Shown here: piece after piece, positions 7,528-17,900 of the stretch
How the letters are laid out: the number at the start of each line of letters is the position of its first letter
Numbering within the stretch: position 1 is the stretch's first letter
NCBI RefSeq assembly: GCF_029632765.1
Contig: NZ_CP121247.1
Span: 434,001-498,000 of the forward strand
From: Arcanobacterium wilhelmae
GTDB taxonomy: Bacteria > Actinomycetota > Actinomycetes > Actinomycetales > Actinomycetaceae
Direction: 5' to 3'
Length of the DNA stretch: 64,000 bases
Program-made: the position numbers and the translations under genes
Notes under the pieces: model-generated
The model's input: the letters and a program-made list of their open reading frames with translations, nothing else
Told to the model about the DNA's origin: nothing
Databases searched by the model: none

Positions 7528-8552
7528 TGTCCGATCACGGCGCGGTTTGCCGGATCGAGCGTGATCTCGCCACCATACGGCAACACCACTTGCGGGCGGG
7601 TGTGCCCGAACGGAAGATCCAGGCACACGGTGAGATCCTCGCGATAGCGGGAAATATTCGCCAACAGGTACTCGTAGTAGGCCATACGCTTCGCTGCGAG
7701 CTCAGATTCAGGAACTTCTGGGTGGTCGCGATCGGCCACAACCGGCCGGGCGAATGCGAGCCCGGCGGCGGCATCGAGGTAGCCTCGCTCGCCCATTGCG
7801 CGCACCCAGCGCCCCACAAAATCTGCTGGTGGGATCTGCTCGGATGTTTCAAAAATCAAAATCGCGCCTTCGAGCTCGCTCGCCGCGGGTAGGCGCCCGG
7901 CGAAAGCGAGCTGATCGAGAACCTCCAGGCAGCCGCCCCATGTGCGTCCGCGAACGGGTTCCTCTTTGCCAAAAAACTCGATGGGAAGCGCAGGGCCGCG
8001 CGGAGAGGGCTCCGTGAGTGCGCGCGGATCGAACCAATCCCACCCGTAATCCTGCGAGGTCTGCGACGCAGGAATCACCACATCGCCCTCGCCAAACAGC
8101 GCGGCCCGGAGCGTGTGAATATGCGCCGCGTCAATGTGGGGGCCAGTGAGGTGAACCATCGTGGAACCGCCGTGATAGGCACCAACGCCCAGGCCCCATA
8201 GCCAGTTCAGGATGTTCGTGTTATCCGAATAGCCGAAAAATGGCTTCGGATCCGCAACTGGTAGCGCCGGATCGAGAAGTGGCACCACCTGGATTTGATC
8301 GTCGCCGCCAACTGTGGAAAGGATCGCGCGGATCGACGGGTCCGCGAAAGCTGCGTTGATATCGGCTGCCCGCTCGGCCGGCGTCGCCCCCATTTTCCGT
8401 GTGGTCGGATACTCCACTGGCTCCAACCCGAGCTCGGTGCGGATGCGCTCGAGTGCCTGCTCGTGAACCTCAGAGAAGTACGCGGGCGCGGCCCACGCGG
8501 GGGAGAGGACTGCGACGCGATCGCCGGGCTGAACAGGGGTAGGTGAAATCAT
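7515..8552 (-). CDS. S66 family peptidase (LD-carboxypeptidase / MccF-like)
   Basis: A 345-residue serine peptidase. The nucleophile is Ser109 in the GYSDNTN motif; the acidic and histidine members of the triad fit FETSEQIPPAD and the C-terminal LPFGHTRP. The N-terminal GDRVAVLSPAW and STVGGDDQ segments are also characteristic. Family members cleave tetrapeptides of recycled peptidoglycan between L- and D-residues, or inactivate microcin C-type nucleotidyl peptides (MccF group); the length and motif spacing fit MccF-like proteins somewhat better. The ATG follows GGAGGCCAC; 13 upstream codons without a ribosome site are excluded. It is transcribed alone. Confidence 0.85.
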   Translation of the reverse strand: MISPTPVQPGDRVAVLSPAWAAPAYFSEVHEQALERIRTELGLEPVEYPTTRKMGATPAERAADINAAFADPSIRAILSTVGGDDQIQVVPLLDPALPVADPKPFFGYSDNTNILNWLWGLGVGAYHGGSTMVHLTGPHIDAAHIHTLRAALFGEGDVVIPASQTSQDYGWDWFDPRALTEPSPRGPALPIEFFGKEEPVRGRTWGGCLEVLDQLAFAGRLPAASELEGAILIFETSEQIPPADFVGRWVRAMGERGYLDAAAGLAFARPVVADRDHPEVPESELAAKRMAYYEYLLANISRYREDLTVCLDLPFGHTRPQVVLPYGGEITLDPANRAVIGHYGS

Positions 8553-8673
8553 GTGGCCTCCGACGGCGGAAAGGTGGGCATTTATCCCCATGCTACGCCC
8601 TTGTCGGGAGGCGTCCTCAACAATATGATGTCAGTATCACCATACTCACATGCACTGAACTGAGGAACTCACT

Positions 8674-11600
8674 GTGATTTCACTGAAGCGCATTGGCGCC
8701 TATGTACTGGCCATTGTTGTGCTGTTTGCCGGGCTGGTTGCTGTCTCGTCGCAGGCCCGCGCCGCCACTGACGTCGTCGTCAAGAGTGCGACGGAGCTTG
8801 CCGACGCCGTTCGCGCGGCTGGCACCAACGCCACCACGATCGGTGTGGACGGCACGGTGGAGCTCGCGGAAACGCTTCAGCTGCCTGCGGGTGCGAACGT
8901 TACCCTGGTGGCGAACTCGGAGGGTGCGCGAATTCAGCCAGCTGCCGATTTTAACGCTGGCCAGTTGATCTCGGCGCCGGCCGGCTCCTCACTCACCATC
9001 GGCGCGGCACCTGGTACAACGCCGCTCACCATTACCGCGAACAAAACCCCGCTGCCGCTTGTTGTTTCGCGCGGAGCCGTCACCTTGAATGAGGGCGTGA
9101 TCACCGGCGTCGAAGGCAAGTGGCCGAGCTACGGTTCTGGCGCGCTCAGCGTTTCGGGTAAGGAGGCGTTGCTGACGATGAACGGTGGCGCCGTGAAGGA
9201 TAACCATATTGGCGCCGATTCGAACCAGTTCTCAGCTGCCGGTGTGCTGGTCGACGGCGGGGCGCGGTTCGTCATGAACGGCGGCTCGATCACCGGCAAC
9301 TGGTACCAGGGCAATAGCTCGAACATTGGTGCGGGCGTGCTCGTGTCACAGTCGGGCAAAATGGAGATGAATGGCGGAATGATCGCCGCGAACTGGGCGC
9401 CGTACAACTGGGGCGCCGGCGTTCTGCTTCACTCGCAGTCAGGCTACTGGTTCACTGAGAAAGAATGGGCAGATCCGGCCAAGGGCGTGGAGCTGACCGT
9501 GAACGGTGGCCGGTTTGCGAACAACGTGGCCGGAGGCCAGGGCGGCGGAGCGATCATGGCTGTCGGTAAGGCGAAGGTGAACGTCAACGGCACTGGGAAG
9601 AACGCGCCACTGTTTGACGGCAACAAGGCCACCCAGGGCGGTGCGATCGCCACCTACGATTTCTTCGTGACTGTGGGCACGAACTGGAAGGTCATTCCCG
9701 AGCAGGGCGCGAAGATTGTTGGCGGAACCGATGCTGCGGCAATCGCGAAGTGGCACGAGATCACAGGGTCCGAGCTCAATATTTCCGGAGGCGTGTTCGA
9801 GAAGAACACTTCCTCGGTTACTGGCGGCGCCGTGTATGTGGGTGCCGAGGGTGCGAATATTTCTGGCGGCGAGTTCCGCAATAACTCCACCGGCCGGCTC
9901 GGTGGCGCGATTTATGTGGCGTCCCAGCCCTACACGCTTCACATGAGCCGTGTGTTCGTGGAGAAGAACTCGGCTAACAGCAACGGCGGCGGCCTGTGGG
10001 TGTGCCCCACCGGCGATACCGTGATCTACACGAAGGACGGCCTCGCGCTCGCCGAGAATACTGGCGCCGACGCCGGTGACGACCTGTCGGTGTTTCCATA
10101 CGGCTACAACGCGGGCAAGGCTCCGGTCCAGGCCGATTTCTCGCGCCGCCAGCTCGGCGGCGGATCGGCGGACTGGTTCGTCGATGGCTACCGCAACTAT
10201 GCCAAGCAGCCGCGCTACTCGAAAGACCCGGAGAAGCAGATTCCATACGCTATCGAGGAATACGCCGCAAAGCCGGAGTACGTGGCACTTCACGGCGAGC
10301 CGATTGGTGATACGGTGGCGCTTGCGGCAGCGAACTCCGCGGTTCATGTGCACTCCAACAGTGCCGCGTTCGGTGGCGGCATCGCCACGAATGGCAATAT
10401 TGTGTTCGGCGAGGACGAATCCACCCAGCTCCAGGTGGTCAAGCACTGGGACGATTCACGAACCGGCGAGGGCCTTCCAGCCGATCAGAAAGCGCAGCTC
10501 CCGAAGGAGCTGAAGGTTGAGCTTGTGATGAGCCTTGAGGGTTCGGATAAGCAGTACGTGGTGGATCACGCCACGCTCACCGCTGAGGGTAAGTGGACGC
10601 ATCTGTTCAACGATCTGCCATACACGGTTGGCGGCAAGAAGGCGACCTACTCGGTGCGCGAGGTTGCTGTGCCGGGCTGGAGCGGAAAGCTCACCACGAA
10701 GCCGATCACGCCCGCCGATTCCGACGAGGCCACGTTCACGTTGATGAACGCCTACCAGCCTACGTTCATCGCCTGGAACAAGAACGACCTGGACGGCAAT
10801 GCGCTCGCCGGCGCCACCTTCACCGTGACCGATCCGAACGGCAATATTTTCGACGTTTTTGACAACGACAATCGCGATCTGGACAAGGCTGACGGCCGTT
10901 TCCGCGTGCACGCCACAGAAACCGGCACCTACACGATCCGTGAGCAGAAGGCGCCCGAGGGCTACAAGCTCTCGGAGAAGCAGCTTACTGTGAAGGTTGA
11001 GCCGAACCATCCGGCCAAGGAGCGCACGCTCGAGGCCGGCACCGTGGTGAACGAGCCCGAGCCGATCACCGGCGGCGGGTTTGTGGAGTTTGACGAGGAC
11101 GGTTCGGTTCCCCCGGTTTCCGGTTCGAATCCGGGCACGACGACGACTGAGGATTCCGAGCAGCCGTATGTTCAGATTGGCTCTGGTTTTGTTGAGTGGA
11201 CGGACACTCTTCCGGGCGTCTCGGGCGAAAACGGTGTGACGACGGAGGAGGATTCCGAGGCGCCGTACGTTCAGATTGGCTCTGGTTTCGTGGAGATTGA
11301 GGAGACGTTGCCGCCGGAGTCGGGTTCGAATCCGGGCACGACGACGACTGAGGATTCCGAGCAGCCGTATGTTCAGATGGGCTCTGGTTTTGTTGAGTGG
11401 ACGGAGACTCTTCCGGGGGCTTCTGGCGAGAACGGCGTAACGACGGAAGAGGATTCGCAAAAGCCGTGGTTTGAGCTTGGTTCTGGTTTTGTTGAGTGGT
11501 ATGAGGTCACTCAGCCTGGGATGAGTGGCTCGAATGGTGCCACGATTCAGGAGGATTCGGAGAAGCCAAAGATTTTTGTGCATTTCCCGGGCCCGTCCGA

Positions 11601-11862
11601 GTCGCCGACGCCGACGCCGTCGGAAACCCCGACGCAGACTCCGTCGGATACGCCGACCCCGTCGGGAACCCCGACCCCGTCGACGCCTCCGGCGCCGCCG
11701 TCGTCGACGCCGAGCATTCCGGCTCTGCCGAAGACGAACACTCCGCCGCCGCTGGCCGCGCCGAAGCTCCCGATCACGGGCGCGAACGTTGCTGGCCTCG
11801 GATTCGTTGCCCTGTTGCTCGCGGGCGCGGGTCTGGTACTGAATCGACGTAAGAACAACTGA
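8674..11862 (+). CDS. Wall-anchored adhesin with beta-helix region, Cna-B domains and fibronectin-binding-like repeats
   Basis: A 1062-residue surface protein. Residues 1-31 are a Sec signal peptide ending ARA-A. Residues about 35-590 contain repeated NGG-x-I/F-x-x-N and GGAI turns typical of a right-handed beta-helix. A Cna-B domain follows ([17 protein letters not shown], about 588-700), then a SpaA-type prealbumin domain ([10 protein letters not shown] to [11 protein letters not shown], about 705-785). Residues about 800-970 carry tandem [16 protein letters not shown] repeats like those of fibronectin-binding adhesins. A Pro/Thr/Ser wall spacer and an LPITG sorting signal, hydrophobic helix and basic tail (RRKNN) complete it. 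The GTG start follows GAGGAA. Ligand binding is inferred, not shown. Confidence 0.9.
11071..11610 (+). repeat. Fibronectin-binding-like tandem repeats and spacer, adhesin 1
   Basis: Units of about 35-40 codons repeat the pattern EDS-x-x-P-Y/W-x-x-x-GSGFV-D/E-x-x-E-T-LP-x-x-SG-x-N. Several units are identical at the DNA level to units in the next gene (for example 11281-11430 versus 14038-14170), as is the wall-spacer start near 11567 versus 14426, so the two genes exchange or recently duplicated this part. Confidence 0.85.
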
Positions 11863-11893
11863 ATCAACGCAAGAGAAAACGAAAGGTTCCACT

Positions 11894-14650
11894 GTGACGA
11901 CATTTCGCAACCACGCGCGAGTGCTCGCCGCCTCCACTGTGGCCCTAGGTACGTTCCTGGGCTCCAGTGCCGTTGCGGCGCCGGAAGCGACGCCGGGGCA
12001 AACCCAGCTCGCGTACCCAAACTCGGCGACTGAAACGCCATTCCCAGGCGATTTCACCGACGTCATCTTCGACGACGGCAAGGACCATTCAGGCGAGTAT
12101 GCGCCCGAAATCCGCGAAACGCTTCGCCCCGACGGAAACCGCGATATCACGATGCCGCTCAGCGATGGCCGCGTCGTCAACCTCACGCGCACGCTCGACC
12201 GCATCTACAAGGAGACACAGAAGGCGCTCACTAACCCGGCCACTCCGCCGTCGGTGAAAAATCTCCTCCAGTCCGAGCTGTACAAGAGCCTCACTCAGCC
12301 GCAGATTCTCGCCGAGGGACGCCAGTTCGGTTACCAGGTGACGTGGAACCTTCGGGAGAACCCGAACACGCACGCGGTGAAGTTGCTGGTGCCCTCCCAC
12401 TATGACGGCCTGGCCCCGGCGATGAACGCCGAGCCTGGCGACATTCTGCACCGGATTAGCCTGCTGACTGTAACAGCCTTTGAGGACAAGCTCGATCCGC
12501 AGTCGTTCGATCCGAATTTCCGCCGTACTGGAATCCGTCGTGCGTGGATCTCACCCACTCTCTACTCGCGCACAGTCGTCGTCAACGATAAGACGGGCGA
12601 AACGGAAATTGGTCCGTACGAGGATCTCGGTATTCACGATCTGAAGATGGACGGCGTGCCCGTGAGCGGCAACGGTTCGTTTGGCGATAAATGCTCGAAT
12701 ACGGACCAGGGATCGAACTGTTTCTTCTTCTGGAATCGTAACGCTGATTCCTCGAACCTCAACAAGCAGTACGTGATGACCTACTCGGGAACGGTACCTG
12801 ATCACGATAAGTTCATCTTGTTGCAGTACCGCCAGGCGTCTGGGACGGTGGGCGGTAATTCCGTGTCCGCAATCACCTCCCGCGACACCATCAAGCCCTA
12901 TGCCAACGTGGTGATCCACCCGGTGTTCGAAAAGGATTACCGCAAAGCCATGGGGTACACGATGGAACCTGCGAAGGATCCGATCGTGGAGCGCCTGGAG
13001 AAGAAGTACCCGGCAGAGGATCCCGCGAAGGCAGGTTTCCACACGCGCGCCCAGAAGCGCGACGATCTATACGCGCCCCTCGATGGCCTCAAAGAGTTCG
13101 ATCAGCAGTTCCTCACCCGAGACGCTCACGAATGGCCGGCGTACGGTCCGATCGAGAACGTGCGCGAGGACGGCGTAGTAGATGGCACGAAGACCTTCCC
13201 ACTTGCTGGTTTCAAGGCGGGGCTGTGTGCCGAGGGCGATAAGTCGTTCGCACAGATTTGCGAAGATGGCGCGCGCATGCGCGATCGTCACATCGATTTG
13301 CATTACCCGAATTTCGAGCCGGTGCAAAGCAAAGAGGCATGGGACGCCCAGATTTCGCGCGTTCCCGAAGGCTACGTGCTGACGGCAACAGACCTTCCGA
13401 AGGATCCGTTCACCACTTCCTACCTGCTTAATCCCGATGTTGCGCCGGATAACCAGATCCTTGACACCAAGCACTACTACCGCATGATCCGCCCAATCCC
13501 GGGCGACGTGAAGCTGACGAAGGTGGACCAGAAGGACGCAGGAAAGCTCCTTCCGGGTGCGGACTTCCAACTCTATGCACACAAGGGCGACGATAAGCCG
13601 CTCGTTCCGGATACTTTCACTACCGGTGTCGATGGCACGTTCTCGCTCTCTGGGGAAACGGATCTCAAGGAGCTGCTGACCGACGATAAGATCGCGAAGA
13701 TGCCGTTTTCCGACGACGCCGGCGTCATCACGCTGGCGAAGCCCGGCGACGACGGTCGTGGAAAGTACCTGCTTGAGCCAGGGGAGTATTGGCTCAAGGA
13801 GACGAAGGCGCCGAAGGGGTACTCCGATCCTGAAGATCCGTGGACCAAGGTAACGGTTCCCATGCGGACGAACGACAATCGCTTTGCGCCGGTCGAGGTG
13901 CAGGTGGAAAACGAGCCGCCAACCACGCACTCGAACCTGGTGGAGTTCCATGAGTTTGGTCAGCAGCCGGGCGAGTCTGGCGGCTCGGGCGGCATGATAA
14001 CGGAGGAAGATTCGTCGCGTCCGTGGTACCAGATTGGCTCTGGTTTCGTGGATTTTGAGGAGACGTTGCCGCCGGAGTCGGGTTCGAATCCGGGCACGAC
14101 GACGACTGAGGATTCCGAGCAGCCGTATGTTCAGATGGGTTCTGGTTTTGTTGAGTGGACGGAGACTCTTCCGGGCGTCTCGGGCGAAAACGGTGCGACG
14201 ACGGAGGAGGATTCCGAGGCGCCTTACGTGCAGCTGGGTAGCGGTTTCGTGGATTTTGAGGAGACGTTGCCGCCGGAGTCGGGTTCGAATCCGGGCACTG
14301 TGACCACTGAGGATACGCCGAAGTCGTGGTTTGAGCTTGGTTCGGGTTTTGTTGAGTGGGATGAGGTCACTCAGCCTGGGATGAGTGGCTCGAATGGTGC
14401 CTCGACGCAGGAGGACTCCGAGAAGCCAAAGATTTTTGTGCATTTCCCGGGCCCGTCCGAGTCGCCGACGCCGACCCCGTCGGATACGCCGACTCCGACG
14501 CCGACTCCGTTGGATACGCCGACGCCACACTCGCCGGCACCGCGCCCTGAGCTCCCGATCACGGGCGCGAACGTTGCAGGTGTGGGTCTGGTGGCTCTGA
14601 TGCTCACTGGTGCGGGTGCGGTACTGGCAAGGCGTCGTGAGATGAACTGA
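11894..14650 (+). CDS. Second wall-anchored adhesin with SpaA-type domain and the same tandem repeats
   Basis: A 918-residue surface protein, 31 bases after the first adhesin and probably co-transcribed. A signal peptide of about 29 residues ends SSAVAA. The large N-terminal region (about 30-535) matches no family I recognise. A SpaA/Cna-B-like domain follows ([22 protein letters not shown] to [13 protein letters not shown], about 535-650), then fibronectin-binding-like repeats, a Pro/Thr spacer and the sorting signal LPITG with a hydrophobic helix and RRREMN tail. The C-terminal third is nearly identical to that of the upstream protein while the N-terminal halves are unrelated, suggesting distinct ligands on a shared stalk. 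The GTG start follows GAAAGG. Confidence 0.88.
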   Translation: MTTFRNHARVLAASTVALGTFLGSSAVAAPEATPGQTQLAYPNSATETPFPGDFTDVIFDDGKDHSGEYAPEIRETLRPDGNRDITMPLSDGRVVNLTRTLDRIYKETQKALTNPATPPSVKNLLQSELYKSLTQPQILAEGRQFGYQVTWNLRENPNTHAVKLLVPSHYDGLAPAMNAEPGDILHRISLLTVTAFEDKLDPQSFDPNFRRTGIRRAWISPTLYSRTVVVNDKTGETEIGPYEDLGIHDLKMDGVPVSGNGSFGDKCSNTDQGSNCFFFWNRNADSSNLNKQYVMTYSGTVPDHDKFILLQYRQASGTVGGNSVSAITSRDTIKPYANVVIHPVFEKDYRKAMGYTMEPAKDPIVERLEKKYPAEDPAKAGFHTRAQKRDDLYAPLDGLKEFDQQFLTRDAHEWPAYGPIENVREDGVVDGTKTFPLAGFKAGLCAEGDKSFAQICEDGARMRDRHIDLHYPNFEPVQSKEAWDAQISRVPEGYVLTATDLPKDPFTTSYLLNPDVAPDNQILDTKHYYRMIRPIPGDVKLTKVDQKDAGKLLPGADFQLYAHKGDDKPLVPDTFTTGVDGTFSLSGETDLKELLTDDKIAKMPFSDDAGVITLAKPGDDGRGKYLLEPGEYWLKETKAPKGYSDPEDPWTKVTVPMRTNDNRFAPVEVQVENEPPTTHSNLVEFHEFGQQPGESGGSGGMITEEDSSRPWYQIGSGFVDFEETLPPESGSNPGTTTTEDSEQPYVQMGSGFVEWTETLPGVSGENGATTEEDSEAPYVQLGSGFVDFEETLPPESGSNPGTVTTEDTPKSWFELGSGFVEWDEVTQPGMSGSNGASTQEDSEKPKIFVHFPGPSESPTPTPSDTPTPTPTPLDTPTPHSPAPRPELPITGANVAGVGLVALMLTGAGAVLARRREMN
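13930..14470 (+). repeat. Fibronectin-binding-like tandem repeats and spacer, adhesin 2
   Basis: Four to five units of the GSGFV-D/E-x-x-ETLP ... EDSEQPYVQ type. Identical DNA stretches are shared with the upstream adhesin, up to well over 100 bases. Confidence 0.85.
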
Positions 14651-14669
14651 CGTTGCGTGTGTGCATGCT

Positions 14670-14705
14670 CTGGGGAGCAGCTGGAATTGCCCAGCTGCTC
14701 CCCAG
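14670..14705 (+). terminator. Rho-independent-type terminator of the adhesin pair
   Basis: A perfect 15-bp stem (14670-14684 with 14691-14705), six-base loop, then a short T run. It lies 20 bases after the second adhesin stop codon. Confidence 0.8.
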
Positions 14706-14976
14706 TTTCGTCGGGCGCTCGTGCATAAAATACGGATCCGCCAACTCTTTCACAAATGTGATACGCGACACGCAATCGGTGTGTTTGGGTGCTAAATTTC
14801 CCGATCAGCGACCGCTGTGAAACTGGATTTCACTAGCAAAATCAAGGAAAACTGACACTTTTGTTCAATGTGGCGCATAAAAATTGTTCATCTTTTCAGC
14901 GTTTCACATATTGATACGGAGCGGGTTTTCAGCGAAAGACGTGTTTCCCTAGGAGGAACCTGACAAAGGAGAAGGT
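14706..14976 (+). promoter_or_regulatory. Long AT-rich leader/promoter region of the surface protease
   Basis: This 270-base gap is visibly richer in A/T than its surroundings and contains no ORF. It holds a dyad GTGAAA-CTGGA-TTTCAC (14817-14833), a half-site-like GTTTCAC further down near 14900, and two purine-rich ribosome-site-like runs (AGGAGG about 14951, AAAGGAGAAGG just before the protease ATG). The dyad is a plausible operator. No -35/-10 pair stands out enough to call. Confidence 0.45.
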
Positions 14977-17900
14977 ATGAAACGATTCCGTCGATCGTTC
15001 GCCGTCGCCGCTGCGCTTGCCACCTCACTCGGCATGACGCCCACCGCGATGGCTGCACCGTCCACCCCGCCGTCGGACGGCGACGCGCAGGCGTCGAACC
15101 TGTCGTTGAACGACATGAAAAGCCTCCTCGATGCCGCAGGCGAGCAAGCCTCCGGCACCAAGGACGTGCTGATTATGCTCGATCGCCAGCCCAAGCACCC
15201 CAGCAAGGCGGGCGAAAAAGCGAACCTCGGTTCCCAAAACGAGCTGATTGCCACACTCGGCAAAAAATACGGCCTGAAGGTCAAGCGCCAACTCGGCTTC
15301 CTTGTGAATGGCTTCTCGGCCACGGTTCGTGCCGACAAGATCGCAGCTCTCGCTCAAGAGCCCGGCGTGAAATCGGTGAAGGAAGAGCAGACTTACCAGC
15401 GTCTCGAGCACAACGCTCGCAAGATGGAAGGTGTGCCAACGGCTTACGAGCGCCACGGCCTTGATGGCACAGGCACCGTCGTGGCTGTGATTGATTCGGG
15501 CATTGATGTCGCTCACCGTGATCTCCGCCTTGATGACGGCGTGTGTGAAAAGTCGAAGTTGAAGCCAGATACGGCCCACGGCTTTACCTGCAAGGTTCCC
15601 GCTGGCTACAACTTCGCCAACGAAAACTATGAGGTCAAGGATGCGCAGGAGAGCCAGCACGGCCAGCACGTGTCTGGCATCGTTGGCGCGAATGGCTCCG
15701 GCCGCGACGGCAACAACGATCCGTCCGTCGTCACCGACAACTCCTTCGACGGCGTTGCACCGAACGCGCAGATCCTCGGCATGAAGGTGTTCTCGAACGT
15801 TCCGGGCGAGAAGGGTGCGACCGATTCGGATATCATCGCCGCAATCGAGCAGTCGGTGAAGTTAAAAGCTGACGTGATCAATATGTCTCTCGGTTCGCCG
15901 AACGGAAACCGCAACGCCTCCGACGGCGCTTACCGCGCAATCCAGGCGGCTCGCGACGCCGGTGTGATGGTTGTTGTTGCCGCCGGCAACGAGGGCTTGA
16001 ACTTCGACCAGGCTGGCGAGCTCGGCGATTCGCGCGGTCAGCTCGACGACGGCACGCTCGGCTCCCCGGCGTCGTCGACGGCGGCTTTCTCGGTTGCCTC
16101 GATCGACAACTCCGTGCACGTGGTGCCGGTTGCAAACTGGAAGAGCGGCGAGAACGGCGAAGAGCAGCACATCAAGTACTCGCTTGCAACCGGCAAGCCG
16201 GACGATCAGTACCACCGCATCTTCTCCGCGGGCCTGGGTACCCAGGAAGAGTTCGACAAGGTCGCAGCCGATATTAAGGGCAACTTCGTGCTTGTTGCTC
16301 GCGGCAAGGAAACCTTCGCGAACATGTTCAAGCGCGCCTCGCAGGCCCAAGCCTCGGGCATCCTCGTGTACAACAAGGATGGGCTCGAAGAGTTCATTGG
16401 CATGGCCGGAACTGACGGCTACACGTTCTTTGGTGCCTCCACCTACAACTCGATCGGAAAGGCCATCCGCGCCTCGATTGATGCCGGCACAGAAACCTAT
16501 GTGAAGTTCACGAACGAGCGCAAGCTTGAGGATTTCGGTGCGCCGTTCGGCATGCGCCCATCGGCATTCACCTCATGGGGTGCCACCCCGAACCTTGATT
16601 TCTCGCCGCAGATCGCGGGAATCGGTGGCGAGGTGTACTCCACCATGAATGACAACAAGTACGCCAGTGAATCGGGTACCTCGATGGCGTCCCCGAACGT
16701 CGCTGGCCTTTCGGCGCTTCTGATCCAGCACTACAAGACGGTCTTCCCGGATCTTTCTGGGCCACAGCTGGTGGAGCGTGTGCGTACCGCGTTCATGAAC
16801 ACTGCCCAGATCCCGCTGGACGAGAAGGGCACACCGCATGCTCCGCGTCAGATCGGCGCCGGCCTGGCCCGTATTGATCTCGCGGCCGAAAACCGCGTGT
16901 TCGCAACAGTGAATGGTGAGCCGTCGGTGGCTCTGCGCGAGGTGAACGGCCCGCGCACCTTCACCGTGGATCTTCACAACCTTGGCGAGAAGGACGTCAC
17001 CTACCGCCTGCCGAAGCAGACCGTGGTGAACGAGTCGAACGAGAAGGGCAAGAACATCACCACGTCGGTGTCGAGCGAAACCCTGACCTCCGACGTCGCC
17101 ACTGTGACTGTGCCGAAGGGCGCAACTGCGAAGGTGAACTTTACGCTTGCCCCGAATACGGACACCCCGCACTTCATCGAAGGCTGGGCACGCCTCGAGG
17201 GGACCGCGGGAACGCCGAATCTTTCGATCCCGTACCTTGGCTTTGTGGGCGACTGGAACAAGGAGCAGATCGTTGAGAAGCCGGGCGTCCCGTGGGGCGA
17301 TCCGGTGGAGTACGATACCTCAACCGGCCTGATGACCTTGCGCCAGGACACGTCGGTGTTCCTCGATACGCTCGACAAGACGAAGGACGATCCGAAGACC
17401 GGCCGTGACCTGACCCTGTGGATCTCGCCGAACGGTGACAAGATGCAGGATGTTGTCTTCCCGTCGTTGTTGCTACGTCGTAACGCTTCCGACGTCGAAT
17501 ACCGCGTATACAACGCCGACAAGTCGGTTGACATGGTGCTCGGCAAGGAGCAGGACGTGCGCCGTCCGCACACGAATGTGAACTTCAAGGAAGACGCCAC
17601 CCCGATGTCGATGATGCATTCGGCATCCTCCTACGCCTTCGACGGCACCCAGTACGATCCCAAGGATCCGAACTTCAAGCCTGTTCCGGACGGAAAGTAC
17701 ACCTTCGAAGTCAAGGCCCGCCTGTCGGACCAGTTCGGCTGGCAGACCACCGCAATGAACTTCGGTATTGACACCGTCAAGCCTGTGCTTCACATCGGAG
17801 ATCTCAAGGACGGCTACGTGTACTTCACGGCGGCCGATTCGGGCTCGGGCGTGCAGGTGAACCCGGTGGTCAACACCGACAAGGAATCGAACCTGGTGGC

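Noticed and set aside
11130-11340. GGTTCGAATCC words resembling tRNA T-arms
   Set aside because: They encode Gly-Ser-Asn-Pro in the adhesin repeats; no acceptor or anticodon stem can be built around them.
10456-12204. Long minus-strand frames with poly-arginine stretches over the adhesin genes
   Set aside because: The arginine runs are the reverse reading of Pro/Thr/Ser wall-spacer codons; no start signal.
11071-14470. Regularly repeated DNA considered as a CRISPR array
   Set aside because: The repeats are coding, in frame, of unequal length and without unique spacers.
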